The notes under the pieces are model-generated. The model was not told where the DNA came from. It worked only from the letters and a program-made list of their open reading frames with translations, and did no database searches. A DNA stretch of 6,227 nt from Desulfovibrio sp. (GTDB lineage: Bacteria > Desulfobacterota > Desulfovibrionia > Desulfovibrionales > Desulfovibrionaceae): contig DQED01000315.1 of the NCBI GenBank assembly GCA_003525525.1, positions 1 to 6,227 of the forward strand, given 5' to 3'. This document shows, in pieces, positions 1-5,799 of the stretch. Both the position numbers and the translations under genes were made by a program. How positions within the stretch are numbered: the first letter of the stretch is position 1; every line of letters begins with the position of its first letter.

Positions 1-1172
1 GCCAGGAACTGGTCGATGCGCCCAACCCAGGGGGTGAAGCGGTTGGCCGGGTCCTCGGCGATGACGCGGTATTCGACGCCCACGCCCTCGAAGGCGATGT
101 CGGACTGGTCGTAGCCCATGGGGTCGCCGAGGCCCATGCGGATCTGCTCGGCGATGAGGTTGACGCCGCCCTGGCCCCTGATGCGGGAAATGGCGGCGGA
201 CACGCCGTTTTCCACCTGGATGCGGGTGTTGACCTCCATGAGGAAGGGCTGGCCCGTGGGCGAGACGATCCACTCCCAGGTGCCGACGTTGTCGTAGCCC
301 ACCTCCCTGGCCATGGCCAGGGAGTAGCCGACGATGTCGTCGAGGACCTTCGCGGCGTCGAAGGCGTATGCGACTTCCTGGGGCCGAAACCCCGGGGCCA
401 CCTCCACGCGCTTTTGCCGGCCCGTGGACTGGATGGTGCAGTTGCGGGTGCCGAAGTGGACGATGTTCTTGCCCGAACGGTCGGCCACGATCTGCACTTC
501 GAGGTGGTTGAAGTCGAAGATGCGCTGCTCGATGAGCACGCCCTCGTCGTGGAACTGGCGCTTGGCGTAGTTGCGGATGCGCCGGTAGACGGTCTTGAAC
601 TGGTCGATGTCGTAGATTTCCTCGATGCCCATGCCGCCGCCGCCGGCCGAGGCCTTGACCAGGACCACGGAGTTGGCGATGCCCTGCTCGGCCTGGAAGG
701 CGAACAGGGTCTCGGCGATCTCCTCGGCCTCCATCTCGTCGTAGACGGGGCGGTCGGAGCCGGGGACGGTGGGTATGGAGAGGCTGCGCGCCAGGCGTTT
801 GGTGTTGATCTTGTCGCCGAGCGACCGGATGATGCGCCAGGAGGGGCCGATGAAAACGAGGCCCCGGGTGCGTTCGGCCACGCGGCGCGCGAAGCGGAAA
901 TCCTCGGCGAAAAAGCCGTAGCCGGGATGGATGGCCGTGGCGCCGCTGTGGTCGGCCACGGCCAGGATCTCGTTGGCGTCGTGGTAGGAGCTGATGCGGT
1001 AGGCGCAGTCCGGCCCGCCGAGTTCCCGGGCCAGGGCCAGATGGCCCGAGGCCGCGTCGGCCTTGGTATGGACGCAAACAAAATCCAGGCCGAGCGAAAC
1101 GCAAGCCTGGATGATGCGCATGGCGATCTCGCCCCGGTTGGCCACCAGGACCTTATGTTTGTTCGTCGGCAC
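1..1172 (-). CDS. Biotin carboxylase (ATP-grasp), acyl-CoA/pyruvate carboxylase type, 3' end outside window
   Basis: This gene encodes the enzyme half-reaction that carboxylates biotin with ATP and bicarbonate. Only the first 390 codons are present; the frame stays open to the left edge. Seen in the translation: an N-terminal VANRGEIAMRI motif (residues 10-20), AIHPGYGFFAED (80-91), the ATP-grasp glycine loop KASAGGGGMG (173-182), E215 and H223 in the IEQ...HLEVQI segment, E300 in GTWEW, the catalytic strand EVNTRIQVE (313-321), and R369 followed by AEDP. These match E. coli AccC E201, H209, E276, E288/R292/E296 and R338. Two departures are visible: the AccC QRRHQK loop reads QSTGRQK here (248-254), and the His after RIQVE is Asn322. 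The GTG start at 1172 gives the usual short N-terminus and overlaps the pilZ stop by 20 bp. A biotin carrier and carboxyltransferase would be expected nearby, outside the window. The acyl-CoA substrate cannot be told; a full-length pyruvate carboxylase is not excluded. Confidence 0.92.
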   Translation of the reverse strand, partial: MPTNKHKVLVANRGEIAMRIIQACVSLGLDFVCVHTKADAASGHLALARELGGPDCAYRISSYHDANEILAVADHSGATAIHPGYGFFAEDFRFARRVAERTRGLVFIGPSWRIIRSLGDKINTKRLARSLSIPTVPGSDRPVYDEMEAEEIAETLFAFQAEQGIANSVVLVKASAGGGGMGIEEIYDIDQFKTVYRRIRNYAKRQFHDEGVLIEQRIFDFNHLEVQIVADRSGKNIVHFGTRNCTIQSTGRQKRVEVAPGFRPQEVAYAFDAAKVLDDIVGYSLAMAREVGYDNVGTWEWIVSPTGQPFLMEVNTRIQVENGVSAAISRIRGQGGVNLIAEQIRMGLGDPMGYDQSDIAFEGVGVEYRVIAEDPANRFTPWVGRIDQFL

Positions 1173-1575
1173 GATCCGTCTTCTTATCCTCAGGGTTTCC
1201 GGCCGTTTCCCGCGCCTTGCGCAGGTCGATGCGCCGTTTCTGTATTTCCAGCACCAGCTTGTCGAGCCAGGCTTCCTGGCGCAGGGAGAGCTCCCCGAAG
1301 GCCAGGCCGGCCAGACCCGTTCCCGTCACGCGCACGACGCTGACGGGCAAGGCCGCGATCAGGGTGCGCGGCCCGATGGCCAGCGTCACCCGCCCGGCCC
1401 GGCCCGCGACGAGCGCGCCGTCGGGATCGACCAGGGACAGGCCCGCGGCGCTGACGTCGTGGACCACGTAGGCGCGGTCCCCGCCGTCGCTCCACAAGGC
1501 GACAAGGCCGCGCACGCGTTCGCGATGCGCGGCGCGCCGGCCCTGTTCCCCTTCCAGCGTGAACGTAAAGTCCAT
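1153..1575 (-). CDS. PilZ domain protein, predicted c-di-GMP receptor
   Basis: A single-domain PilZ protein of 140 residues. The c-di-GMP binding signature is intact: R18xxxR22 in HRERVRG, followed by D40-V-S42-A-A-G45 on the next strands, and a later GLAFGELS segment typical of the end of the PilZ barrel. The C-terminal 45 residues are charged and probably helical, ending in a Lys/Asp/Glu-rich tail. There is no YcgR-type N-terminal domain, signal peptide or membrane segment, so it should be cytoplasmic. I chose ATG 1575 because an SD-like AGGGAG lies 6 bases upstream and partly reuses the motB stop; an in-frame ATG at 1617 would overlap motB by 32 bp and add residues with no PilZ similarity. 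It sits 10 bp after motB and overlaps the carboxylase by 20 bp. By analogy with YcgR, it may adjust flagellar stator function in response to c-di-GMP; that is inference from the operon. Confidence 0.86.
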   Translation of the reverse strand: MDFTFTLEGEQGRRAAHRERVRGLVALWSDGGDRAYVVHDVSAAGLSLVDPDGALVAGRAGRVTLAIGPRTLIAALPVSVVRVTGTGLAGLAFGELSLRQEAWLDKLVLEIQKRRIDLRKARETAGNPEDKKTDRADEQT

Positions 1576-1580
1576 GCCGG

Positions 1581-1586
1581 GCTCCC
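1581..1586 (-). promoter_or_regulatory. Ribosome binding site of pilZ
   Basis: The minus strand reads GGGAG (1585-1581 plus the last base of the motB TAG stop) six bases before ATG 1575. It decides the pilZ start and places initiation at the motB terminus, which favours translational coupling. Confidence 0.6.
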
Positions 1587-2329
1587 TATTCGCCGCCGAT
1601 GAAGCGTTCCAACACAAACTCCACGCGTTGGTTCCGCGCCCGGTGCTCCGGGGTATTGTTGGGGTAGAGGGGTTCTAAATCAGCTAATCCCGTGGCTGTC
1701 AATCGGTTGGAGGGCATCCCCAAGGACACCATGTAACGCAGCACGGCCACGGCCCGCAAGGAGGAAACCTCCCAGTTGTCGCGGAAACGGCTGCCCGGGG
1801 CCGGCGGCTGGTCGTCGGTGAAGCCCCGGATGTTGATGCGCTCGCCCGCGGTCTTGACGAGGAACTCGTACAGCGTGCGCAGCCGCGCCTTGCCCTCCTC
1901 GGTCAGGTCCACGCCGTCCTTGGGGAAGAGCACGCCCGAGGGAAAAGCGATGGTGATCTTGCCCGACTCCAGGGTCGCGGCCACCACGCCCTCCAGGCCC
2001 TTGGTGGACACGTAGGAGCGGAACTGGTCGTAGACCCGGCGCTGTTCGCCGATGATGCGCTGCTTGATGCGCGCCTGCTCGACCAGGGTGGACAGCTCCG
2101 GCGTGGAAATCGGCGACGAGGTGGCGGACTTGGCCTGGTTGCCCAGGGCGTTTCGCACCGAGGTGAAGGAATCCGTGAATTTCTTGACGTCCAGGCTCGA
2201 CATGGAAAAGAGCATGATGAAAAAGCTCATCAGCAGCATGGACATGTCCGCCAGCGTGGTCAGCCATTCGCTGGGGGCCTCGGCCTCCTCCATGTCGTCG
2301 TCGAGACCGGCTTCGTCATCGGCGCTCAT
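1586..2329 (-). CDS. motB: Flagellar stator protein MotB (PomB-like)
   Basis: The stator subunit that anchors the flagellar motor to peptidoglycan and carries the ion-binding aspartate. The 247-residue product has an acidic N-terminus (1-20), one membrane helix (about 23-45) with the essential Asp28 in LADMSMLLMSFF, a linker/plug region (about 46-110), and an OmpA/MotB peptidoglycan-binding domain (about 120-243) with GFTDDQP (169-175), NWEVSSLRA (185-193) and RARNQRVEF (230-238). The membrane segment and following SMSSLDVKKF resemble Vibrio PomB more than E. coli MotB. ATG 2329 is preferred over an in-frame ATG at 2350 because AAGGAG lies 7 bases upstream of it. The gene overlaps motA by 14 bp and is followed after 10 bp by pilZ. 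One stretch (residues about 208-219) uses codons such as TTA, CGA and GGA that are unlike the rest of the gene. Confidence 0.95.
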   Translation of the reverse strand: MSADDEAGLDDDMEEAEAPSEWLTTLADMSMLLMSFFIMLFSMSSLDVKKFTDSFTSVRNALGNQAKSATSSPISTPELSTLVEQARIKQRIIGEQRRVYDQFRSYVSTKGLEGVVAATLESGKITIAFPSGVLFPKDGVDLTEEGKARLRTLYEFLVKTAGERINIRGFTDDQPPAPGSRFRDNWEVSSLRAVAVLRYMVSLGMPSNRLTATGLADLEPLYPNNTPEHRARNQRVEFVLERFIGGE

Positions 2330-3074
2330 AACGGCGCTCCTTGGGGGCAATGAACGAGGACAGCTTCTCGTAGACCAGCCGCGGGTTGTTGTTTTCGAGG
2401 ATGCACTTGGCCCCTTCGAAGATGATCTCCAGCTGGAGCGTCTCGTTCAGGGTGCGCGAGCGCAGCTTGCCGGCCACGGGCAGGAAAAACAGCGTGGACA
2501 GCATGGAGCCGTAGAAGGTGGTGATGATGGCGACGGCCATGGCCGGGCCCAGGGTCTTGGGGTCCTCCAGGCGCGTGAGCATCTGCACGAGGCCGATGAG
2601 CGTCCCGATCATGCCGAAGGACGGCGCGTAGCCGGCCAGGGACTTGAACACGGCCTCGCCCACGGCATGGCGGCGCTTCATGGAGCCGATCTCGATGCGC
2701 ACGGTCTCGCGGATGAGCGCAGGGTCGGCGTTGTCCGCGATGAGCTGGCAGGCCTTTTTGAGGATGGCGTTGTCGGTGTGGATGTTTTCCAGGGCGATCA
2801 GGCCTTCGCGGCGGCTGATCTCGGCGATGCGCACCATCATGTTGACGACTTCGGCGTCGCGGACCTTGCGCGAGGAAAAAATCTGCATCATGGCGGAAAA
2901 GGCCTGGAAGACCTCCGCAAGAGGATAGGCGACGCACGTCGAGGCCAGCGTCCCCCCCATCACGATCATGATGCTCGGCACATTGACGAACTCCATGAGC
3001 GTGCCGCCCATGAAGATGGCGCCCAGCACCAGGGCGATGCCCGAGGCCAAGCCGAGAAACGTTCCCAGATCCAT
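2316..3074 (-). CDS. motA: Flagellar stator protein MotA (PomA-like)
   Basis: The membrane subunit that, with MotB, forms the ion channel driving flagellar rotation. The 252-residue product is close to PomA in length and shorter than E. coli MotA (295). Four membrane segments are visible at about 4-22, 33-50, 148-167 and 178-200, with a large cytoplasmic loop between the second and third. Charged residues known to contact FliG in PomA (R88, K89, E96) appear here as R88, R89 and E96 in RREGLIALE. The third and fourth helices contain GMIGTLIGLVQML and GPAMAVAIITTFYG, with T158, T185 and T186 at the same numbers as the conserved threonines of PomA. The start ATG 3074 begins MDLGTFLGL, matching the PomA N-terminus; upstream there is only a weak SD (GGA nine bases away). 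It is the first gene of the motA-motB-pilZ-carboxylase run and its 3' end overlaps motB by 14 bp. Confidence 0.95.
   Translation of the reverse strand: MDLGTFLGLASGIALVLGAIFMGGTLMEFVNVPSIMIVMGGTLASTCVAYPLAEVFQAFSAMMQIFSSRKVRDAEVVNMMVRIAEISRREGLIALENIHTDNAILKKACQLIADNADPALIRETVRIEIGSMKRRHAVGEAVFKSLAGYAPSFGMIGTLIGLVQMLTRLEDPKTLGPAMAVAIITTFYGSMLSTLFFLPVAGKLRSRTLNETLQLEIIFEGAKCILENNNPRLVYEKLSSFIAPKERRYERR
2337..2342 (-). promoter_or_regulatory. Ribosome binding site of motB
   Basis: AAGGAG on the minus strand, seven bases before ATG 2329 and inside the end of motA. It settles the motB start as 2329 rather than the upstream in-frame ATG at 2350. Confidence 0.75.
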
Positions 3075-3102
3075 GCGAGCGTCCGTTGCGTGCGAGAGTT
3101 GC

Positions 3103-3125
3103 GGCCCTTGGGGACAGAAAGGGCC
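3103..3125. promoter_or_regulatory. Inverted repeat in the divergent motA/PNP intergenic region
   Basis: The 109-bp gap (3075-3183) between divergent motA and the nucleoside phosphorylase gene must hold both promoters. It contains a perfect 7-bp inverted repeat, GGCCCTT (3103-3109) and AAGGGCC (3119-3125), separated by 9 bases. This could be an operator or an RNA hairpin in one of the leaders. I see no convincing sigma-70, sigma-54 or sigma-28 promoter; the best plus-strand guess is TTCCCT (3132-3137) and TACGAC 17 bases later, which is weak. Confidence 0.35.
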
Positions 3126-3170
3126 TCCCCCTTCCCTGTCGCCATGCGCCGTGCTACGACGGCGAAAGAC

Positions 3171-3177
3171 GGGAGGA
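3171..3177 (+). promoter_or_regulatory. Ribosome binding site of the purine nucleoside phosphorylase gene
   Basis: GGGAGGA six bases before ATG 3184. It decides the start, because the same frame is open much further upstream (to 2968) into the antisense of motA. Confidence 0.8.
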
Positions 3178-3183
3178 ATCTAC

Positions 3184-4008
3184 ATGCACTACGGCGAGGA
3201 TGTAAAGCAGGCCGTGGCGGCCGCGCAGCATGCGCTCGGCCCCCTTCCGGCCGGCGCGGTGGGGCTGGTCGCGGGCACGGGCCTTGGCGGCGTGGCCGCG
3301 CTCATGAAAGAAACGCGCGAGGTCGCCACGGCGCAGTTGCCCGGCTTTCCCCGTTCCACGGCCCCGAGCCACGCCGGACGCCTGGTCTGCGGCACGGTGG
3401 GGGAACGGCCGGTGGCCTTCCTGGCCGGACGCCAGCACCTCTACGAGGGCTACAGCCCGCGCGAGGTGGCCTTCGGCGTGCGTTTCCTGGCCGGCCTCGG
3501 CGTGCGCACGCTCGTCCTCACCAACGCGGCCGGGGCGCTGGACCCGCATTTCGCCGCGGGCGGGCTCATGCGCATCACGGACCACATCAATCTCACGGGC
3601 CGCAACCCGCTGGTGGGGGCCAACGACGACGCGCTCGGACCGCGCTTTCCGGACATGAGCCGGGCCTATTGCCCGCGCCTGGGGGCGATCGCCGACGCGG
3701 CGGCCCTGGCCTGCGGGTTGCGCCTGGAGCGCGGGGTCTACGCCGGGGTGCTCGGGCCGAGCCTCGAAACGCCGGCCGAGACGCGCATGCTGCGCCTGCT
3801 CGGAGCCGACGCCGTGGGCATGTCCACGGTGACGGAGGTCATCGCGGCGCGCCACCTGGGGATGAGCGTGCTCGCGGTCTCCTGCCTGACCAACGTGAAC
3901 CTGCCGGACTGCATGGCCGAAACCACGATCGAAGCCGTGCTCGAAACCGCCCGCCGCGCCGAGGCCGACCTCGCGCGCCTGCTCGCGGCGGTCATCCCGG
4001 CCTGCTGA
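3184..4008 (+). CDS. Purine nucleoside phosphorylase, trimeric (PNP/MTAP family)
   Basis: This cytoplasmic enzyme of purine salvage splits purine nucleosides with phosphate to give the base and (deoxy)ribose 1-phosphate. The 274-residue product has the full set of trimeric PNP motifs: GTGLGG (31-36, phosphate loop), FPRST...HAGRLV (55-68), GRQHLYEGY (82-90), TNAAGAL (113-119), DHINLTGRNPL (133-143), GPSLETPAE (191-199), GADAVGMST (207-215), and SCLTN (233-237). Residues matching human E201, M219 and N243 are E195, M213 and N237. Leu194 replaces the aromatic residue (Phe200 in human PNP, usually Tyr in bacteria) that packs on the base, and SHAG replaces the common GHAG. The protein could therefore differ in base preference; MTAP-like activity on methylthioadenosine is less likely because the Asn237 and Glu195 pattern is that of PNP. 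It is a single-gene unit, divergent from motA and convergent with the mgtC-like gene. Confidence 0.95.
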   Translation: MHYGEDVKQAVAAAQHALGPLPAGAVGLVAGTGLGGVAALMKETREVATAQLPGFPRSTAPSHAGRLVCGTVGERPVAFLAGRQHLYEGYSPREVAFGVRFLAGLGVRTLVLTNAAGALDPHFAAGGLMRITDHINLTGRNPLVGANDDALGPRFPDMSRAYCPRLGAIADAAALACGLRLERGVYAGVLGPSLETPAETRMLRLLGADAVGMSTVTEVIAARHLGMSVLAVSCLTNVNLPDCMAETTIEAVLETARRAEADLARLLAAVIPAC

Positions 4009-4048
4009 CGCCAGCTCCCCCCCCGCCACACCGCAAGCGACCTGCGCA

Positions 4049-4070
4049 ACCTCCCCCCCTTTCGGGAGGT
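4049..4070. terminator. Candidate terminator hairpin after the PNP gene
   Basis: A perfect 7-bp inverted repeat, ACCTCCC (4049-4055) and GGGAGGT (4064-4070), with an 8-base loop, lies 40 bp after the phosphorylase stop. No T-run follows on either strand, so this is not a classic intrinsic terminator. Its position between two convergent genes still fits a role at transcript ends. Confidence 0.35.
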
Positions 4071-4108
4071 CCAGGAGGGGCCGTCGCCCCCGCCTTACCG
4101 CCGGAGGC
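4069..4108 (-). repeat. GC-rich palindromic intergenic repeat, copy A
   Basis: On the minus strand this reads GCCTCCGGCGG (4108-4098), then an imperfect hairpin (4095-4073: stem GGGGC/GCCCC with outer AGG/CCT and a GACG loop), then a CTGGAC-type end. Copy B at 5864-5901 has the identical 11-base box in the same orientation and an 11-of-13 match at the other end (4069-4081 against 5864-5876). It lies between convergent genes, 40 bp beyond the mgtC-like stop. It resembles the REP-like or terminator-like elements scattered through Desulfovibrio-type genomes, as far as I can recall. Next to it, 4110-4140 is almost pure pyrimidine on the plus strand. Confidence 0.6.
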
Positions 4109-4147
4109 GTCCCCTCTCCTCCTCCCTGCTTCGCTCCTCCTGCCGCC

Positions 4148-4834
4148 CTACCCCATCTTGACCTTCTGCACGCAATTGATGGCGGCCAGGTCGCGGATGC
4201 AGGACACGGTCTCCAGGCAGGACCAGTCGCAGCGCAGGGTGAAGCGATAGGTGGAGAGCCCTTCCTTGACCTTGCTCAGGCTCAGGTTTTCGACGCCGAG
4301 GTCCCGGGAGCGGAAAAAGGCGAGCAGGTTGTCGAGGGTTTCCCGCGTCTCCTGGCAGGTGACGCTGATCACGCGGTAGGCCTCGCGCCGGATGCGGCGC
4401 TGGAAATGCTTGAGGATGGTCAGGGAGACCACGCCAAGGAGGGTGCAGGACACCGGGATGAGCAGCATGCCCGCCCCGAGCGCCATGCCGACCCCGGCGT
4501 TGAACCACAGCGTCGCGGCCGTGGTCAGGCCCCGGATGGCCCCCCGGTCCTTGATGATCACGCCCGCGCCGAGAAAGCCGACGCCGGTGACGATCTGCGC
4601 GCCGATGCGCGAGGGATCGAGCCCGAGCGGGATCGTCCCCGAGTCCTCGCCGGCAAGGTAGTAGAAATATTTGGAGATGACCATCATGAGGGCGGAACCG
4701 AGACACACCAGCAGATTGGTGCGCAACCCTGCGCTGATGCCGTGCCGTTCCCGTTCGTAGCCCAGAACCGCGCCGCAACAGACCGCAAGGACCAGACGCA
4801 GCAGCAACTGCGCTTCATACGGATACGCGTCCAT
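4148..4834 (-). CDS. MgtC/SapB family membrane protein
   Basis: A 228-residue inner-membrane protein of the MgtC/SapB family. Members are linked to survival at low magnesium, to inhibition of ATP synthase in Salmonella, and in many bacteria have unknown roles. Seen: an N-terminal helix (9-25) ending GYERERHG, GLRTNLLVCLG (36-46), a second helix (about 41-60), the family signature DPSRIGAQIVTGVGFLGAG (73-91), GLTTAATLWFNAGVGMALG (102-120), and further hydrophobic segments to about 140. Residues about 150-228 are soluble and look like the ACT-like C-terminal domain found in longer members. ATG 4834 is supported by GGGAG seven bases upstream. It stands alone: convergent with the phosphorylase gene, and separated by about 235 bp of non-coding DNA from the molybdoenzyme gene upstream. 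A small hairpin precedes its ribosome binding site. Function in this organism is not evident from its neighbours, so I give no gene symbol. Confidence 0.92.
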   Translation of the reverse strand: MDAYPYEAQLLLRLVLAVCCGAVLGYERERHGISAGLRTNLLVCLGSALMMVISKYFYYLAGEDSGTIPLGLDPSRIGAQIVTGVGFLGAGVIIKDRGAIRGLTTAATLWFNAGVGMALGAGMLLIPVSCTLLGVVSLTILKHFQRRIRREAYRVISVTCQETRETLDNLLAFFRSRDLGVENLSLSKVKEGLSTYRFTLRCDWSCLETVSCIRDLAAINCVQKVKMG

Positions 4835-4854
4835 GGACGTTCTCCCGCGCTTTT

Positions 4855-4869
4855 CGTGCGACCCGCACG
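4855..4869 (-). promoter_or_regulatory. Hairpin in the leader of the mgtC-like gene
   Basis: A perfect 6-bp inverted repeat, CGTGCG (4855-4860) and CGCACG (4864-4869), with a 3-base loop and A/T-rich flanks on both sides. On the minus strand it ends nine bases before the GGGAG ribosome binding site (4846-4842), so it would lie in the 5' untranslated region. It could affect ribosome access or, read on the plus strand, act as a weak terminator. The rest of 4835-5069 shows no gene or clear promoter; TTGACG at 5033-5028 on the minus strand lacks a -10 at proper spacing. Confidence 0.35.
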
Positions 4870-5069
4870 GTTTTCACGCCGACGCCGCTTCCCCTCCTCG
4901 CAGCGCCCGCAACCGCCGGCGCCCCCGCGCGGCCGCGAAACGCCCAGAAAACGCTTCCGCCACGGCCGGTTGCAGCAAACGCCCGTGGCGACCCACTTCG
5001 TTACGGCCTCGCCCATCCCGGCCGATCCGTCAAGGGGCGCGGCGCGGGGAAGACGGCGCACGACGAAAT

Positions 5070-5795
5070 TCAGGAATGCGCGGCGGCGGCGCGGGGATCC
5101 GGCCGGCGCAGGCGGCCGGGCTCCACCGGGGCGAACGTTTCGTAGATGCCGTTGGCGCGGGTCCACCAGCCCTCCACGGGCGCGGCGGCGAATTCCAGGC
5201 GGGCGACGAATTTCGCGCCCTTGTAGGCCAGATCGTAGGGACAGACCAGCCGCAGGGGCGCGCCATGGGCCAGGGGCAGCGGCGCGCCGGCCAGGGTCAG
5301 GGCGAGGAGATAGCCCAGGCGCGGGTCGCGCAGGTCAGCCAGGGGCAGGCATTCGACATAATGGTCGAGCCCACCCGGGCGCGAGCGCGTGCGGCCGAGG
5401 CTGTGGAAGATCACGTAGCGGGCCTCGGGCTGCGGCCCGGCCTTGTCGGCCAGGGTCGCCGGGCGCAGCCCGCCCCAGGCCAGCTCGCCCACGGACCAGC
5501 CTTCCACGCAGTGGAAATCCGAGACCTGGTTGTCCTGGGGCAGGGCGAGCAGATCGGCATAGGACAGGCGCAGGGGCTGCCCGACCAGTCCGTCCACGAC
5601 CAGGGCGTAGGGCTCGGCCGGCCCGCGCTCGTGCGTCACCATGCCCGTGGCCGCGTCGAAGCCGAAATCCTCGATTTCCACGGTGCGCACCGGGAACTGC
5701 CGCACGAAATAGGCCCAGGCCGTATCGGCCATGCGCCCGAACACCGCCGCCCCCGCCAGAATCTGCAAGAAAAGCCTTCTCGTGATGCCGCCCAT
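5070..5795 (-). CDS. Tat-exported molybdopterin-dependent oxidoreductase (sulfite oxidase/YedY fold)
   Basis: A 241-residue periplasmic oxidoreductase with the sulfite-oxidase-type molybdopterin domain. The N-terminus is a twin-arginine signal: TRRLFLQ (5-11), a hydrophobic stretch (12-20), and a likely cleavage site AWA-Y (after residue 28), so the cofactor would be inserted before export. Seen in the mature part: SDFHCVEGWSV with Cys96 as the expected Mo ligand, and HGAPLRLVCPYDLAYKGAKF near the C-terminus, a family hallmark for cofactor binding. It lacks the dimerisation domain of true sulfite oxidases and is shorter than MsrP/YedY, so the substrate cannot be told. ATG 5795 is chosen because GGAGG stands five bases upstream and the Tat motif then falls at residues 5-11; in-frame ATGs at 5807 and 5843 would only lengthen the n-region. 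No haem partner such as MsrQ/YedZ is in the window. It lies 81 bp downstream of the PqqD-like gene, same strand, with a repeat between. Confidence 0.9.
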   Translation of the reverse strand: MGGITRRLFLQILAGAAVFGRMADTAWAYFVRQFPVRTVEIEDFGFDAATGMVTHERGPAEPYALVVDGLVGQPLRLSYADLLALPQDNQVSDFHCVEGWSVGELAWGGLRPATLADKAGPQPEARYVIFHSLGRTRSRPGGLDHYVECLPLADLRDPRLGYLLALTLAGAPLPLAHGAPLRLVCPYDLAYKGAKFVARLEFAAAPVEGWWTRANGIYETFAPVEPGRLRRPDPRAAAAHS

Positions 5796-5799
5796 GGAA

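Noticed and set aside
414..1343. Long open frame on the plus strand (309 codons)
   Set aside because: It is antisense to the biotin carboxylase and PilZ genes. The translation is a low-complexity Ala/Gly/Asp-rich string without a domain, while the opposite strand has clear conserved motifs.
1576..1617. Longer PilZ start at ATG 1617
   Set aside because: It would overlap motB by 32 bp and lacks a ribosome binding site; ATG 1575 has one at good spacing and starts just before the PilZ motif.
3154..4029. Minus-strand open frame of 291 codons opposite the phosphorylase gene
   Set aside because: It is a shadow of a well-conserved enzyme gene, with His/Arg/Ala-rich low-complexity translation.
2052..4250. 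Very long plus-strand open frame (732 codons)
   Set aside because: It crosses motB, motA and the phosphorylase gene in the wrong frame or strand and has no recognisable domain. High GC content lowers stop frequency and explains its length.
4960..4988. Inverted repeat CCACGG/CCGTGG with a 17-base spacer
   Set aside because: Six base pairs with a long spacer are expected by chance in DNA this GC-rich, and nothing nearby gives it a role.
4684..5166. Minus-strand open frame covering the gap upstream of the mgtC-like gene
   Set aside because: It overlaps the ends of both flanking genes in another frame, has no good ribosome binding site, and its translation is rich in Arg and Pro without similarity I recognise.
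4406..5785. Plus-strand open frame of 459 codons
   Set aside because: It is antisense to the MgtC-like and molybdoenzyme genes and its translation is Arg/Pro/Gly/Ala-rich with no domain.
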